Shown here one piece after another: positions 1 to 6,416 of a stretch of DNA of 41,234 bases. Each line of letters starts with the position of its first letter. Within the stretch, counting starts at the first letter, position 1. The DNA lies in IMG/VR virus record IMGVR_UViG_3300030117_006378, positions 1-41,234 of that record. One strand, 5' to 3'. The DNA comes from a virus. A program made the translations under genes and the position numbers. The notes below the pieces were generated by a model. It was not told where the DNA came from and searched no databases. It worked only from the letters and a program-made list of their open reading frames with translations.

Positions 1-1
1 C

Positions 2-25
2 GTTGAAGCAACTGCGGCTAAGTGA
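2..25 (+). CDS. 3' end of an upstream gene (partial)
   Basis: The first bases read in frame as VEATAAK followed by TGA, ending 8 bases before the fibre gene start. The ending resembles that of the small protein encoded at 2066-2311, which ends VEEATASEG, so this may be the tail of a paralogue that followed another copy of the fibre gene. Only seven codons are visible, so the identification is inference. Confidence 0.4.
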   Translation, partial: VEATAAK

Positions 26-33
26 GGTAGGTT

Positions 34-2076
34 ATGGGAAAGACGAAAGTATATGGCTTTGGCGGCGGCGTGGCTGGCACCACTGAAATCGACGACAACC
101 TTGACGGCTCGGTGCTGATTGAGTCTGCCGATGGCAAAGATTACATTGAGATTGACACTACCGACTCAGCTGAAAGGGTAATTTTAGGAGCCGGTGGTGC
201 AAATGTTCACATTGGCTCACCTACCGTCTCTCGTACTCTTAGTGTTGGTGGTGAATTCCGTGTTGAGGCTGATGGCACCAATGATTTTTTTCAGGTAACC
301 AATTTAGGCGGGGCAGGCTCAAACGGAATTCTTGGAATCTCGCAGGGTGATATTGCGTTTAGGCTAAAAAGCTCCGGCGCCAACTTTGGGATTGCAAACG
401 ACAGCGCTACTCATTTTGCCGTGTTTCAAGATGGGAAAATTGCAACCGGCGGCGAGACTACGCCTATCTGCCGAGTAAATGGGATTCATATAACCGACAG
501 CAACACTGGACAAACCGCCAACAGCCACGCTGATTTGTTTGTTGTTGAATCCACAACCCATCCAGGCATTTCACTTCTTGGCTCGAATTCGTCTCGTAAC
601 ACAATTGCATTTGGAGATCCGCAAAACTCAGTCGCAGGAGAATTGCGCTATACTCACGGAGGTGGGTCCAATGCCGATATGTTTTTTTTGTTGATGCAGA
701 GTTCAGTTGCGTTAAATGTAGATCATGACTTTAAGCTAGGCGTAAATCACGAGTGTGCTGATAGCAGCGCTCAGCTTACTGTTAAAGGCAACCTGACAGC
801 AGATTTGAGCGGGACTTTTACTGCCACAAATGGCGACGCTACGCTGAGTTCAGGTAGCAGCACTGCCTTTACCACTGAGCTTGTGCCAGGTTCTGCAATT
901 GAGATCTTTGAAAGCGGCACAAGCCGTGGAGTTTTCACGGTTAGCTCCATTACAAGCGCAACGGAGCTTGAGCTAGACAGCACTGTGTCCGGTTTGTCGT
1001 CTAGTCCCAAGACGGGAATGACGGGTAAAACTGATGCTGGCCTCTTCGACATTCAAACCGGAGACAGCCAAACAGCATTGAAAATACCAAAACCGGGTCG
1101 ATTTGAAGTTCTTCAAGTAAGCTCGTTAAAATATACAAACCTCATTATTGGTGATTCAACAACAGGCGAAGACCTGACCACCGGTTTTCAAAATATTTTT
1201 ATTGGATGCGGTGCCGGAAAAGAAAACACTCTTAATGCTGGAATTATTGCGATTGGCCATGAAGCTGGGTCATACGGCATCAGCTCTGACGGGGGCGTCT
1301 ACATCGGTTTCAGAAATCGGGGAGCAAGCGGCGGCAAAACAGTCGCAGTTGGCCGAGACGCTGGTTCAGAAAGCGGTGGTCAGCTGTCTGTGTGCGTAGG
1401 TTTTCGCGCAGGACGAGTTAGCGCAGCTGGGCATAGCGCGTATTTTGGGCAGTACAGTACTATGCTCGGCGCGAACACACGGCCAGCTTCAAACAATGAC
1501 GAAAACTCAATTGCAATAGGATACGACGTCACCGGTCACGGAGCAAATACAGCTGTGATTGGAAACTCAAGCATTACGCAGATCGATCCTAGCTCAGACC
1601 GCGGATGCAATTTAGGACAAGTCAGCTATGAGTTTGATGCTGTTCACTGTGTTTCAGTCACCGAAGTTTCAGATGAGCGACTGAAAGAGCAGATTGAAGA
1701 CACAACACTCGGCGTTGACTTTATCAAACGCTTGAGGCCAGTGAGTTACAAGTTTAAAGACCGAGCAGCTGAGTATGAAGCCGGGACTCAAACCGTGCGA
1801 AACGAAAACGGCGAAGAGGTTGAAGAGCCTGTTCAAATTCTTAAGCAACCGGCGCTTACGCACACAAGAAAGCATCAGGGGCTTATTGCTCAAGAGGTCA
1901 AGCAGGTTCTCGACGATATCGGAATGGATTCGTCTGACTTTGGCGGATATGTCGACGGAAACATTTCTGGCAACGGCGACCGGTACGCGCTCCGATACCA
2001 GCAATTCATTTCACCACTTATTAAAGCCGTTCAAGAGCTAACGGCGCGAATCGAGGTATTAGAAAATGGCGACTAA
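34..2076 (+). CDS. Tail fibre/spike with C-terminal S74 intramolecular chaperone
   Basis: 680 aa. The product is probably the trimeric receptor-binding tail fibre. Residues about 250-330 form a beta-rich segment of a type often seen in fibres (VPGSAIEI, RGVFTVSSIT). Residues about 380-515 hold repeated IAIG/VAVG/VCVG/IAIGY units like YadA-type trimeric head repeats. The last about 140 residues are a peptidase S74 (endosialidase-type) chaperone, with SDERLK at 546-551 giving the Ser546 and Lys551 of the autocleavage motif, then the usual RLRPVSYKFKD. After folding, this domain normally cleaves itself off. The GAGGT-type ribosome site precedes ATG 34. The N-terminus (1-66) is paralogous to the partial gene at 41036, with 25 identical codons. 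Receptor unknown. Confidence 0.9.
   Translation: MGKTKVYGFGGGVAGTTEIDDNLDGSVLIESADGKDYIEIDTTDSAERVILGAGGANVHIGSPTVSRTLSVGGEFRVEADGTNDFFQVTNLGGAGSNGILGISQGDIAFRLKSSGANFGIANDSATHFAVFQDGKIATGGETTPICRVNGIHITDSNTGQTANSHADLFVVESTTHPGISLLGSNSSRNTIAFGDPQNSVAGELRYTHGGGSNADMFFLLMQSSVALNVDHDFKLGVNHECADSSAQLTVKGNLTADLSGTFTATNGDATLSSGSSTAFTTELVPGSAIEIFESGTSRGVFTVSSITSATELELDSTVSGLSSSPKTGMTGKTDAGLFDIQTGDSQTALKIPKPGRFEVLQVSSLKYTNLIIGDSTTGEDLTTGFQNIFIGCGAGKENTLNAGIIAIGHEAGSYGISSDGGVYIGFRNRGASGGKTVAVGRDAGSESGGQLSVCVGFRAGRVSAAGHSAYFGQYSTMLGANTRPASNNDENSIAIGYDVTGHGANTAVIGNSSITQIDPSSDRGCNLGQVSYEFDAVHCVSVTEVSDERLKEQIEDTTLGVDFIKRLRPVSYKFKDRAAEYEAGTQTVRNENGEEVEEPVQILKQPALTHTRKHQGLIAQEVKQVLDDIGMDSSDFGGYVDGNISGNGDRYALRYQQFISPLIKAVQELTARIEVLENGD
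154..229 (+). repeat. 76-bp direct repeat, copy 1 (identical to 41159-41234)
   Basis: The 76 bases match the last 76 bases of the window exactly, in the same orientation and the same reading frame. They encode DTTDSAERVILGAGGANVHI plus five more residues in both fibre genes. Sequence on the inner side of the match differs between the copies (T153 against C41158 and onward), so the repeat lies inside two paralogous genes. Confidence 0.95.
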
Positions 2077-2311
2077 AACACTGCACACCGTGCAAGTAAC
2101 TATCACGAAATCAATTGCAGAAGGCAGCGTAACCGCATCATGCCAAGCGATTGCAACACTTCCCGAGGTGGATAACACGCGATTTGGCGTAAACCTACCG
2201 CTAGAGGGTGACGGCGTTACATCGCTGATTGACAGCGCAATTGATGCGCTTAAAGCCAAGATGTCTGAAGGCGGTCACACTGTCGAAGAAGCAACGGCGA
2301 GCGAGGGCTGA
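2066..2311 (+). CDS. Small protein following the tail fibre, unknown function
   Basis: 81 aa. The ATG lies inside the last codons of the fibre gene (11-base overlap), so translation is likely coupled. The sequence begins MATKTLHTVQVTITKS and looks like a small beta protein followed by a helix (about residues 50-68), with no cysteine pairs, membrane segment or recognised motif. Its place directly after a S74 fibre would fit a fibre chaperone or attachment factor, but that is only position. The end of the reading frame at bases 2-25 resembles its C-terminus. Confidence 0.75.
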   Translation: MATKTLHTVQVTITKSIAEGSVTASCQAIATLPEVDNTRFGVNLPLEGDGVTSLIDSAIDALKAKMSEGGHTVEEATASEG

Positions 2312-2312
2312 C

Positions 2313-2603
2313 GTGGACCCTGAATCGGCACTCGGCGGGGGCGTTGTTGCAGCAATCGTTGTTGGGATGCGCCTAGCCGAACGATTCAGCGACAAACGAA
2401 ACCCGAAGCACAACGGTAACGGGTTAGCTAGCAAGCTAGCAGTTAACGAAGAAAAGCTAGAAGCGTTAAGTGACAGAGTTGACGATGTAAGCGACAAGAC
2501 GCGTGAAGCATTAAGCAACACTTATGAGATTATCCGAAGAATGGATATTCGAGACGCGGTTGAAAAAGACAGGAGAGAGCGTGATGATTCGAGGCAAGAC
2601 TAA
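2313..2603 (+). CDS. Membrane-anchored coiled-coil protein (spanin- or XhlA-like)
   Basis: 96 aa if translation begins at GTG 2313, just after the previous stop. An ATG 84 bases upstream is in frame but lies within the preceding gene and would add a Lys/Arg-rich segment that looks like read-through of that gene. Residues 6-22 (ALGGGVVAAIVVGMRL) form one membrane segment; the rest is a charged heptad-type helix (LASKLAVNEEKLEALSDRV). The topology and position beside a holin-like gene and a peptidoglycan enzyme suggest an inner-membrane spanin or XhlA-like lysis accessory. No family signature is certain. Confidence 0.65.
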   Translation: MDPESALGGGVVAAIVVGMRLAERFSDKRNPKHNGNGLASKLAVNEEKLEALSDRVDDVSDKTREALSNTYEIIRRMDIRDAVEKDRRERDDSRQD

Positions 2604-2817
2604 TGGACTCAAGTCGAGTGAGTTCTTAATGACTCTCCTGGGGATGGTCGGAGGCTGCCTCTGTGCAATCTTCTCCGACTCCCAATGGGCTCAAGTCGGT
2701 GGACCTATCCTTGCTGCCGTGTGTGGCGCTAGCTACTCTCAGTCCAGAGCCACAGTTAAGCGAGCCCTCGCCAGTGCGGAGGCTGTGTCACAGGTAAAAA
2801 AGTCGCCGGAGGCATAA
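2584..2817 (+). CDS. Holin-like small membrane protein
   Basis: 77 aa, starting at ATG 2584 after AGGAGAG (2571-2577) and overlapping the end of the previous gene. Two membrane segments are visible, about residues 15-30 (LMTLLGMVGGCLCAIF) and 38-53 (VGGPILAAVCGASYS), joined by a short loop with Trp, followed by a basic C-terminal helix. This is the size and topology of a two-segment holin, which forms the lethal inner-membrane hole at lysis. Near its end is an A_AAA_AAG heptamer in the phase needed for -1 frameshifting; the frameshifted product would be about 148 aa (see 2802-3029). Confidence 0.7.
   Translation: MIRGKTNGLKSSEFLMTLLGMVGGCLCAIFSDSQWAQVGGPILAAVCGASYSQSRATVKRALASAEAVSQVKKSPEA
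2796..2802 (+). promoter_or_regulatory. Candidate programmed -1 ribosomal frameshift site A_AAA_AAG
   Basis: The heptamer is in the correct phase (zero-frame codons AAA 2797-2799 and AAG 2800-2802). This is the slippery sequence of E. coli dnaX. A GGAGG (2778-2782) lies 13 bases upstream as a possible Shine-Dalgarno stimulator. A hairpin GGCAT/ATGCC (2811-2815/2821-2825) begins 8 bases downstream, and a second CCGTTA/TAACGG pair starts at 2824. All three parts of a bacterial -1 site are present. An undercalled A run would give the same picture. Confidence 0.6.
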
Positions 2818-3029
2818 GGGATGCCGTTAAGTCGAGGGACACGTCTAACGGTGCTTTTGATCTCGGCTTACGTGTTCTTGGGTCTGGCGCTTCTGAAGTA
2901 CGCGCCGAGGCCTTTGCGGAGATTAGCGGAGAGATTACTAACGGACTAAGTGCGTTCGTTGATGCGGGCGTAGAGATTAATGAGTCGCTAGATTGGCAGA
3001 CAACAGCGGGTCTGAAATGGAGGTTCTAA
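2802..3029 (+). CDS. -1 frame extension of the holin-like protein (75 codons)
   Basis: The -1 frame is open from 2760 to its stop at 3027-3029 and has no ATG, GTG or TTG anywhere; the only CTG lies near the end. It would be reached only by slippage at 2796-2802 or from a non-standard start. It encodes 75 residues that look like real protein: NGAFDLGLRVLGSGASEV and AFVDAGVEINESLDW alternate polar and apolar residues, and the chain ends TTAGLKWRF, a C-terminal aromatic with an alternating pattern as in outer-membrane beta-barrel signals. Its stop overlaps the next ATG as TAATG behind a GGAGG. The function is unknown; a link from inner to outer membrane at lysis is a guess. Confidence 0.55.
   Translation, partial: VAGGIRDAVKSRDTSNGAFDLGLRVLGSGASEVRAEAFAEISGEITNGLSAFVDAGVEINESLDWQTTAGLKWRF
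2821..2949 (+). CDS. Possible 42-aa membrane protein (alternative frame)
   Basis: An ATG 3 bases after the holin-like stop opens a 42-residue frame with one predicted membrane segment (LTVLLISAYVFLGLALL) and an Arg/Leu-rich tail. No good ribosome site stands before it, and it overlaps the more protein-like -1 frame completely. Its Leu/Arg bias is what an out-of-frame reading often gives. It is listed because restart after the holin-like stop is possible. Confidence 0.2.
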   Translation: MPLSRGTRLTVLLISAYVFLGLALLKYAPRPLRRLAERLLTD

Positions 3030-3595
3030 TGTTGCCACCAATCCTGGCGCGAAAGAAAGCGCTAGGGTACCCGGTCTTTGACGGCCAATACGATCTCAAT
3101 ATAGTCGGCATTCGCAAAGCAAACGGTATCCCAAATCAATTCGACGATATGGTTTCTTGCACGTATCGCAAGGACGGGCAGTGGGTTGCCCATTACTGGG
3201 CAGCTACTACGGACCCAGGCCAGTACTACCTATTAAATCCTCTACAAATTAAGGGGACGGCAATCCTGTGCCCAGGGCATTACCCTGGAGTGTGGGAGAT
3301 TGGCCTGCATGCTGGAAAATATGAGGCATTGTGTCAGCGAGGCGGGGAAGTAAGTGTCTGGCGGGATGCGGACAGAGACGCACAGTTAGACAAAGGCGGG
3401 AAAGTAGACACCGGGTTCTTTGGTATCAACCTGCACAAAGCAGGTGAGCGCAGCACAAGAGTTGACCGATGGTCAGCAGGTTGCCAAGTGCTCGCAAATC
3501 AGTCAGACTTTGAAGAGATGATGCGACTTGCGAGACTACAGATTGCAACAAACGGCTACGAGTCATTTAGCTACACGTTGTTGGAGGAATGGTGA
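3029..3595 (+). CDS. Lysis enzyme candidate with L,D-transpeptidase (YkuD)-like motif
   Basis: 188 aa from ATG 3029, preceded by GGAGG (3019-3023) and sharing TAATG with the -1 frame stop; the in-frame TTG at 2993 is less likely. Residues 133-155 carry the signature: His136 in GINLHKAG, then Ser149-x-Gly151-Cys152 in RWSAGCQV. This is the spacing of the YkuD catalytic His and SxGC motif. Family members cut or remake peptide bridges in peptidoglycan; in a phage lysis cassette the likely job is wall degradation. No signal peptide is visible, so export would depend on the holin. The rest of the fold cannot be confirmed by eye. Confidence 0.65.
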   Translation: MLPPILARKKALGYPVFDGQYDLNIVGIRKANGIPNQFDDMVSCTYRKDGQWVAHYWAATTDPGQYYLLNPLQIKGTAILCPGHYPGVWEIGLHAGKYEALCQRGGEVSVWRDADRDAQLDKGGKVDTGFFGINLHKAGERSTRVDRWSAGCQVLANQSDFEEMMRLARLQIATNGYESFSYTLLEEW

Positions 3596-3846
3596 TGCGA
3601 CCAGCGAGAGGTAAGGCCAAAGTAAAAAAGGTGGGGAAAAGAAAGGTCAGCTTTGGGCAAGCCGGCCCGGCGAAAGACGGAGGTCCGCGCGTAAAGCCTG
3701 GCACTTCAAAGGGCGATAGCTACTGCGCTCGCTCCCTCGGTATCAAGAAACGCCTGTCCAAGAAAAAGCAAAACGACCCCAACAGTCCAAACAACTTGTC
3801 TCGAAAGCGGTGGAAGTGTTCGGGTGCAAGGTCTCGGAGGAAGTGA
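3595..3846 (+). CDS. Small basic protein, conserved-looking, unknown function
   Basis: 83 aa from ATG 3595 in a TGATG junction, with GGAGG at 3582-3586; the ATG at 3589 sits too close to that site. It is very Lys/Arg-rich with a structured-looking centre (SKGDSYCARSLGIKKR, then NNLSRKRWKC). Two Cys (in SYCAR and KWKCSG-type contexts) do not form a clear zinc site. It is the first of a run of basic small proteins and could bind DNA or RNA. It also holds an in-phase A_AAA_AAG at 3624-3630, but the -1 frame there closes within about 30 codons. Confidence 0.75.
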   Translation: MRPARGKAKVKKVGKRKVSFGQAGPAKDGGPRVKPGTSKGDSYCARSLGIKKRLSKKKQNDPNSPNNLSRKRWKCSGARSRRK

Positions 3847-3847
3847 C

Positions 3848-3982
3848 GTGGCGGCAAACACCAAGAAGATTAAGAAGGTGATTAAGGGGCTAAACAAAGC
3901 CTCAAAGTCACACGCTGCACAGGCAAAAACTCTGAAGTCTGCAATCAGCAAGAAGCCTGTCAGAAGAAAGGCTAAGCGATGA
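3848..3982 (+). CDS. 44-aa Lys-rich small protein
   Basis: GTG 3848 follows GGAGG (3836-3840) at a good distance, directly after the stop of the previous gene. The product is 44 aa, begins MAANTKKIKKVIKGLNKAS and ends in KKPVRRKAKR; it is almost all helix-forming with about 14 Lys and Arg. The stop overlaps the next ATG (ATGA at 3979-3982). Tight packing and a good ribosome site support a real gene. Nucleic-acid binding is plausible from charge only. Confidence 0.7.
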   Translation: MAANTKKIKKVIKGLNKASKSHAAQAKTLKSAISKKPVRRKAKR

Positions 3983-4245
3983 CAAAGAAGGTGAAAAAAA
4001 AATCATCGGGCGGCGGCTCTGACGAGGCGTTTATCCGCAAGAAGGCAGCCGAGTCCGGCCACTCTCCTGCGACATTGCGCAAGGTTCTTAAGCGCGGCAG
4101 GGCTGCGTATCTTAGCTCTGGAAGCAAGTCAGCCTCCATGGCAGCTTGGTCTCGCGGGCGGGTAAACAGCTTTGTTCGCGGCTCTAAAAAGCACGACACA
4201 GACTTACGACGTGGCGGGAAAAGCGATGGCAGCAAAAAAACGTAA
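3979..4245 (+). CDS. Basic protein resembling the DUF5872-type family
   Basis: 88 aa. The segment SPATLRKVLKRGRAAY followed by AAWSRGRVNSFVRG (about residues 29-67) resembles a small conserved unit found in many phages and some large DNA viruses (DUF5872-like), where the function is unknown. The N-terminus is KKVKKKS and the C-terminus is Lys/Gly-rich. It overlaps the 3' end of the previous gene by 4 bases and the next gene by 20 bases. Family assignment is from memory of the pattern. Confidence 0.7.
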   Translation: MTKKVKKKSSGGGSDEAFIRKKAAESGHSPATLRKVLKRGRAAYLSSGSKSASMAAWSRGRVNSFVRGSKKHDTDLRRGGKSDGSKKT

Positions 4246-4429
4246 ACGGACTCAACCATACAAGCACGGGGTGCCGGCCAAGTATGTTGCAGGGGCTAAG
4301 AATCCAAGGGCCGCTGCGGCTGAGATGAAGAGCACGGCAGCCAAGTACAAGCGCGGCGAAAAGATTGACATCAAAGCCGTGGAGCGCGCTCGCGCTGCTA
4401 GCAAGAAGCGCAGGAAGAAAAAGGCGTGA
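4226..4429 (+). CDS. 67-aa basic small protein, unknown function
   Basis: ATG 4226 lies within the end of the preceding gene; the upstream in-frame ATG at 4172 would overlap it by 74 bases and is less likely. The product begins MAAKKRKRTQPYKHGVPAKY, has an Ala-rich helix in the middle and ends in KKRRKKKA. It is the fourth consecutive very basic protein. GGGAA at 4216-4220 may be its ribosome site. The function is unknown; DNA compaction or RNA binding would fit the charge. Confidence 0.7.
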   Translation: MAAKKRKRTQPYKHGVPAKYVAGAKNPRAAAAEMKSTAAKYKRGEKIDIKAVERARAASKKRRKKKA

Positions 4430-5118
4430 GCTTTCTGGTTGCAAACCTGCCGCTGGAGCCTGTCTTTGTTCGCAAGGAATTCCTGTACAACAACAAGAAG
4501 GGGCACGGTGAGTTTATCCGTGGGTACTGGGTGTCTGTAAAGGCCCAGAAGCACCGAGCGCTTTTGTTCGAAACCTTGCTTGAGGACGGCAGCCTGTACG
4601 ACAAGCTCCCTATTGAGGCCTTTGTTCACAAGACTGACGCATCAGTAAAATACAAGCAGTCAGACCTGGCGCTGTGGGACATGGATGGCTGGCACATTAC
4701 AACAATCGTCAAAGACTCACTTCGGCATCTGGACGCACGGGTGCGTATTGGCAACGACCTTGTCGGCGGTACGTATGTCTGCACAGTGGACCAGGCAGAC
4801 GCCGATGGTCAGCTGCTTACAACGTGCGCCAGCATCCCGAAGGAGCACAAGTCGCAGAACGTGATTGCCTTGGACAACGGGCAGTATTGCTCTATGCCAA
4901 ACAACAGGATTCTGTGGGTGGAGCAGTCGCTAACAAAGGTCGTTGGCCCTCCGGATTGGGAGGCCTGCGATGAGATATACTTTTCAAATACGTTAAGGAA
5001 TTACAGAGATGATGAAAAATGGTGGTATGAAGGGGATGGCAAAGAAGAAGGTGGCGCGCAAGGTGAAGAAGCGCACCGAAAAGAAGAAGATGCCAAACAA
5101 GAAGAAGGCACCGCCTAA
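4426..5118 (+). CDS. Conserved-looking phage protein, unknown function
   Basis: 230 aa, GTG start in a GTGA overlap with the previous stop. Residues 1-195 look like a folded, mixed alpha/beta protein rich in aromatic residues (FLYNNKKGHGEFIRGYWVSVK, split by a loop; later GHITTIVKDSLRH-type segments). The last 35 residues turn abruptly into a Glu/Gly/Lys-rich stretch that overlaps another reading frame (5009-5134). This tail may therefore be shaped by the overlapping gene. No catalytic motif was recognised. It closes the plus-strand cluster and runs up to a convergent gene. Confidence 0.8.
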   Translation: MSFLVANLPLEPVFVRKEFLYNNKKGHGEFIRGYWVSVKAQKHRALLFETLLEDGSLYDKLPIEAFVHKTDASVKYKQSDLALWDMDGWHITTIVKDSLRHLDARVRIGNDLVGGTYVCTVDQADADGQLLTTCASIPKEHKSQNVIALDNGQYCSMPNNRILWVEQSLTKVVGPPDWEACDEIYFSNTLRNYRDDEKWWYEGDGKEEGGAQGEEAHRKEEDAKQEEGTA

Positions 5119-5134
5119 GCGCATGGGTTACTGA
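5009..5134 (+). CDS. 41-aa Lys-rich protein overlapping the previous gene
   Basis: In the +1-shifted frame, ATG 5009 (or 5012) follows AAGGA (4995-4999). The 41-residue product begins MMKNGGMKGMAKKKVARKVK and ends KKAPPKRMGY. Its composition fits the four basic small proteins upstream, so a fifth member is likely. It overlaps the last 110 bases of the 230-aa gene, and its stop overlaps the end of the convergent RusA-like gene by 7 bases. Confidence 0.5.
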   Translation: MMKNGGMKGMAKKKVARKVKKRTEKKKMPNKKKAPPKRMGY

Positions 5135-5592
5135 AGCTTGGTTCCTGGGGGGATAATATGATCGGCCTGTACTTCATGTGTGGAGCCTACCTTTGCGCGC
5201 TCGTCTAGGTAGCTGGTTAGGGTAATCTCCACCCTTGGATTATCGACGTCCCGATGCCTCTCCGACACGACGCGTCGAACCCAATAATCGTTTGAAATTA
5301 CTCCAGATTTCTCTAAGATGTCGAGTGGGGCGGCTGCGAGGTTGTCCGTGTCAATCTTTTGTCTCGGCCCAAGATATGACTGGACGTTGATGGCAAGCTC
5401 AATCCCGCTATCAATTGCCTCGCGGTCGCCCCACTGCTCAGCTATCTGACTCTGAGCTTCCTTCTTCCATGCTAAAACCTTTTTCGAGGAGACGATGAAG
5501 GGCCGCCCGTCCTTGGTTTTCACAATCCGTTTCTGGTTCTTCTGCGACACTGGGTTTCCGAAGATAACGAGTCTTATTGGCTCCACCACCAT
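5128..5592 (-). CDS. RusA-like Holliday junction resolvase
   Basis: 154 aa. The RusA signature is clear: RQKIDTDNLAAAPLDILEKS (residues 77-96) with Asp81, Asp83 and Asp91, then GVISNDYWVRR with Asp102. In E. coli RusA the equivalent acidic residues bind the metal used to cut four-way junctions. The N-terminal IRLVIFGNPVSQKNQKR is also typical. The enzyme would resolve branched replication or recombination intermediates before packaging. The start lies 155 bases inside the preceding gene, unusually deep. The C-terminus has about 25 residues beyond the usual fold. Confidence 0.85.
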   Translation of the reverse strand: MVVEPIRLVIFGNPVSQKNQKRIVKTKDGRPFIVSSKKVLAWKKEAQSQIAEQWGDREAIDSGIELAINVQSYLGPRQKIDTDNLAAAPLDILEKSGVISNDYWVRRVVSERHRDVDNPRVEITLTSYLDERAKVGSTHEVQADHIIPPGTKLQ

Positions 5593-6145
5593 CCCCTAGT
5601 AGCTTGTGGGCAAGCGGCATACCTGCCTCGATTAGCTGCACAATGGGTGCGCTGTAGCCGATGTTATCCCTCTCGTGGATCCCAGGCAAATACTCTATCG
5701 AAGACTCTTTGACCCCGCTCTCAAGCAGCGTCTTGTAGATCTTCTCAAAGTCCTTGCGCGTGAACGTGTTGAACTTGTCCTCAGGCAGACGGCACAACTC
5801 AATCCACCCACCCATGTTTCGAATGGTGGCGGTGATGACCGGGTCGTCAAAATTTACTGAGACGTAGGCCCCGTGAGTGGAGATACTCTTGCGTACGCAC
5901 TCGAAGGCCATCATCGCCCTCGCGTCAGGGCTCAGGACGCCCGCTGAGCGACGAATGGCGCCCGGCTTGGGCATCCACTCATCCTCTTGCAAACACTTCT
6001 TAGCGCCCTGCTTGAAGTCTTCTAGCGGCATGTCCTCCAGGGCCATCCAGTACGCCTCAAGAATGGCCTCGTCTAGCTCCTTGCCGAAGGCAGTACACAT
6101 CGCTGTCATGACCGAGGCAAACTCGGGCTTGTCGTCACTCGTCAT
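5438..6145 (-). CDS. DUF6475-like replication-module protein
   Basis: 235 aa. The centre (about residues 93-135: VSVNFDDPVITATIRNMGGW, then LCRLPEDKFNTFTRKDFEKIY) matches the DUF6475 pattern seen in phage replication modules. The N-terminal helical part ending EDEWMPKPGAIRR resembles the region of helicase loader/inhibitor proteins (G39P type) that ends in a similar MPxPxEIR motif. A helicase-loading role is therefore possible but unproven. The last about 50 residues overlap the RusA-like gene in another frame and are low in order (EEPETDCENQ). It overlaps the upstream gene by 11 bases. Confidence 0.75.
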   Translation of the reverse strand: MTSDDKPEFASVMTAMCTAFGKELDEAILEAYWMALEDMPLEDFKQGAKKCLQEDEWMPKPGAIRRSAGVLSPDARAMMAFECVRKSISTHGAYVSVNFDDPVITATIRNMGGWIELCRLPEDKFNTFTRKDFEKIYKTLLESGVKESSIEYLPGIHERDNIGYSAPIVQLIEAGMPLAHKLLGDGGGANKTRYLRKPSVAEEPETDCENQGRAALHRLLEKGFSMEEGSSESDS

Positions 6146-6416
6146 CAGCTGCCCACTTTGTTTTAGGTCTCTTTAAACCCATCTTTTTGCTGATGACGGG
6201 GTCGTTGTAGAACAGCCTGAGGTAAGGCAGGCTATGAGAAACCAGACTGTTGGCACCGTTGACCACATCGTCAAGCCGATCCGCCTCGACATCCTTCCTA
6301 ATATCTTCAACAACGTTGAGGCAGTGGCCTCGCTCACTTGCCAATCTCTCAAACAGCTCCGCCTTCTTCAATTTGCGTAGCTCTTTAAGAATGTTCTTCT
6401 TCTCCTGGCTATCCAT
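6135..6416 (-). CDS. Small helical protein, unknown function
   Basis: 93 aa from ATG 6416, preceded on the minus strand by GGAGGGAAGCGTG, one of the recurrent leader boxes of this operon. The first 35 residues are a charged helix (MDSQEKKNILKELRKLKKAE); the rest is mixed. It sits in the replication operon with 8- and 11-base overlaps with its neighbours. No family recognised. Confidence 0.7.
   Translation of the reverse strand: MDSQEKKNILKELRKLKKAELFERLASERGHCLNVVEDIRKDVEADRLDDVVNGANSLVSHSLPYLRLFYNDPVISKKMGLKRPKTKWAADDE

Noticed and set aside
34-2311. Diversity-generating retroelement acting on the fibre
   Set aside because: No reverse transcriptase gene and no template/variable repeat pair with adenine-biased changes.
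3624-3630. Second A_AAA_AAG in phase, in the 83-aa basic gene
   Set aside because: The -1 frame there closes within about 30 codons and shows no protein-like pattern; Lys-rich genes produce such heptamers by chance.
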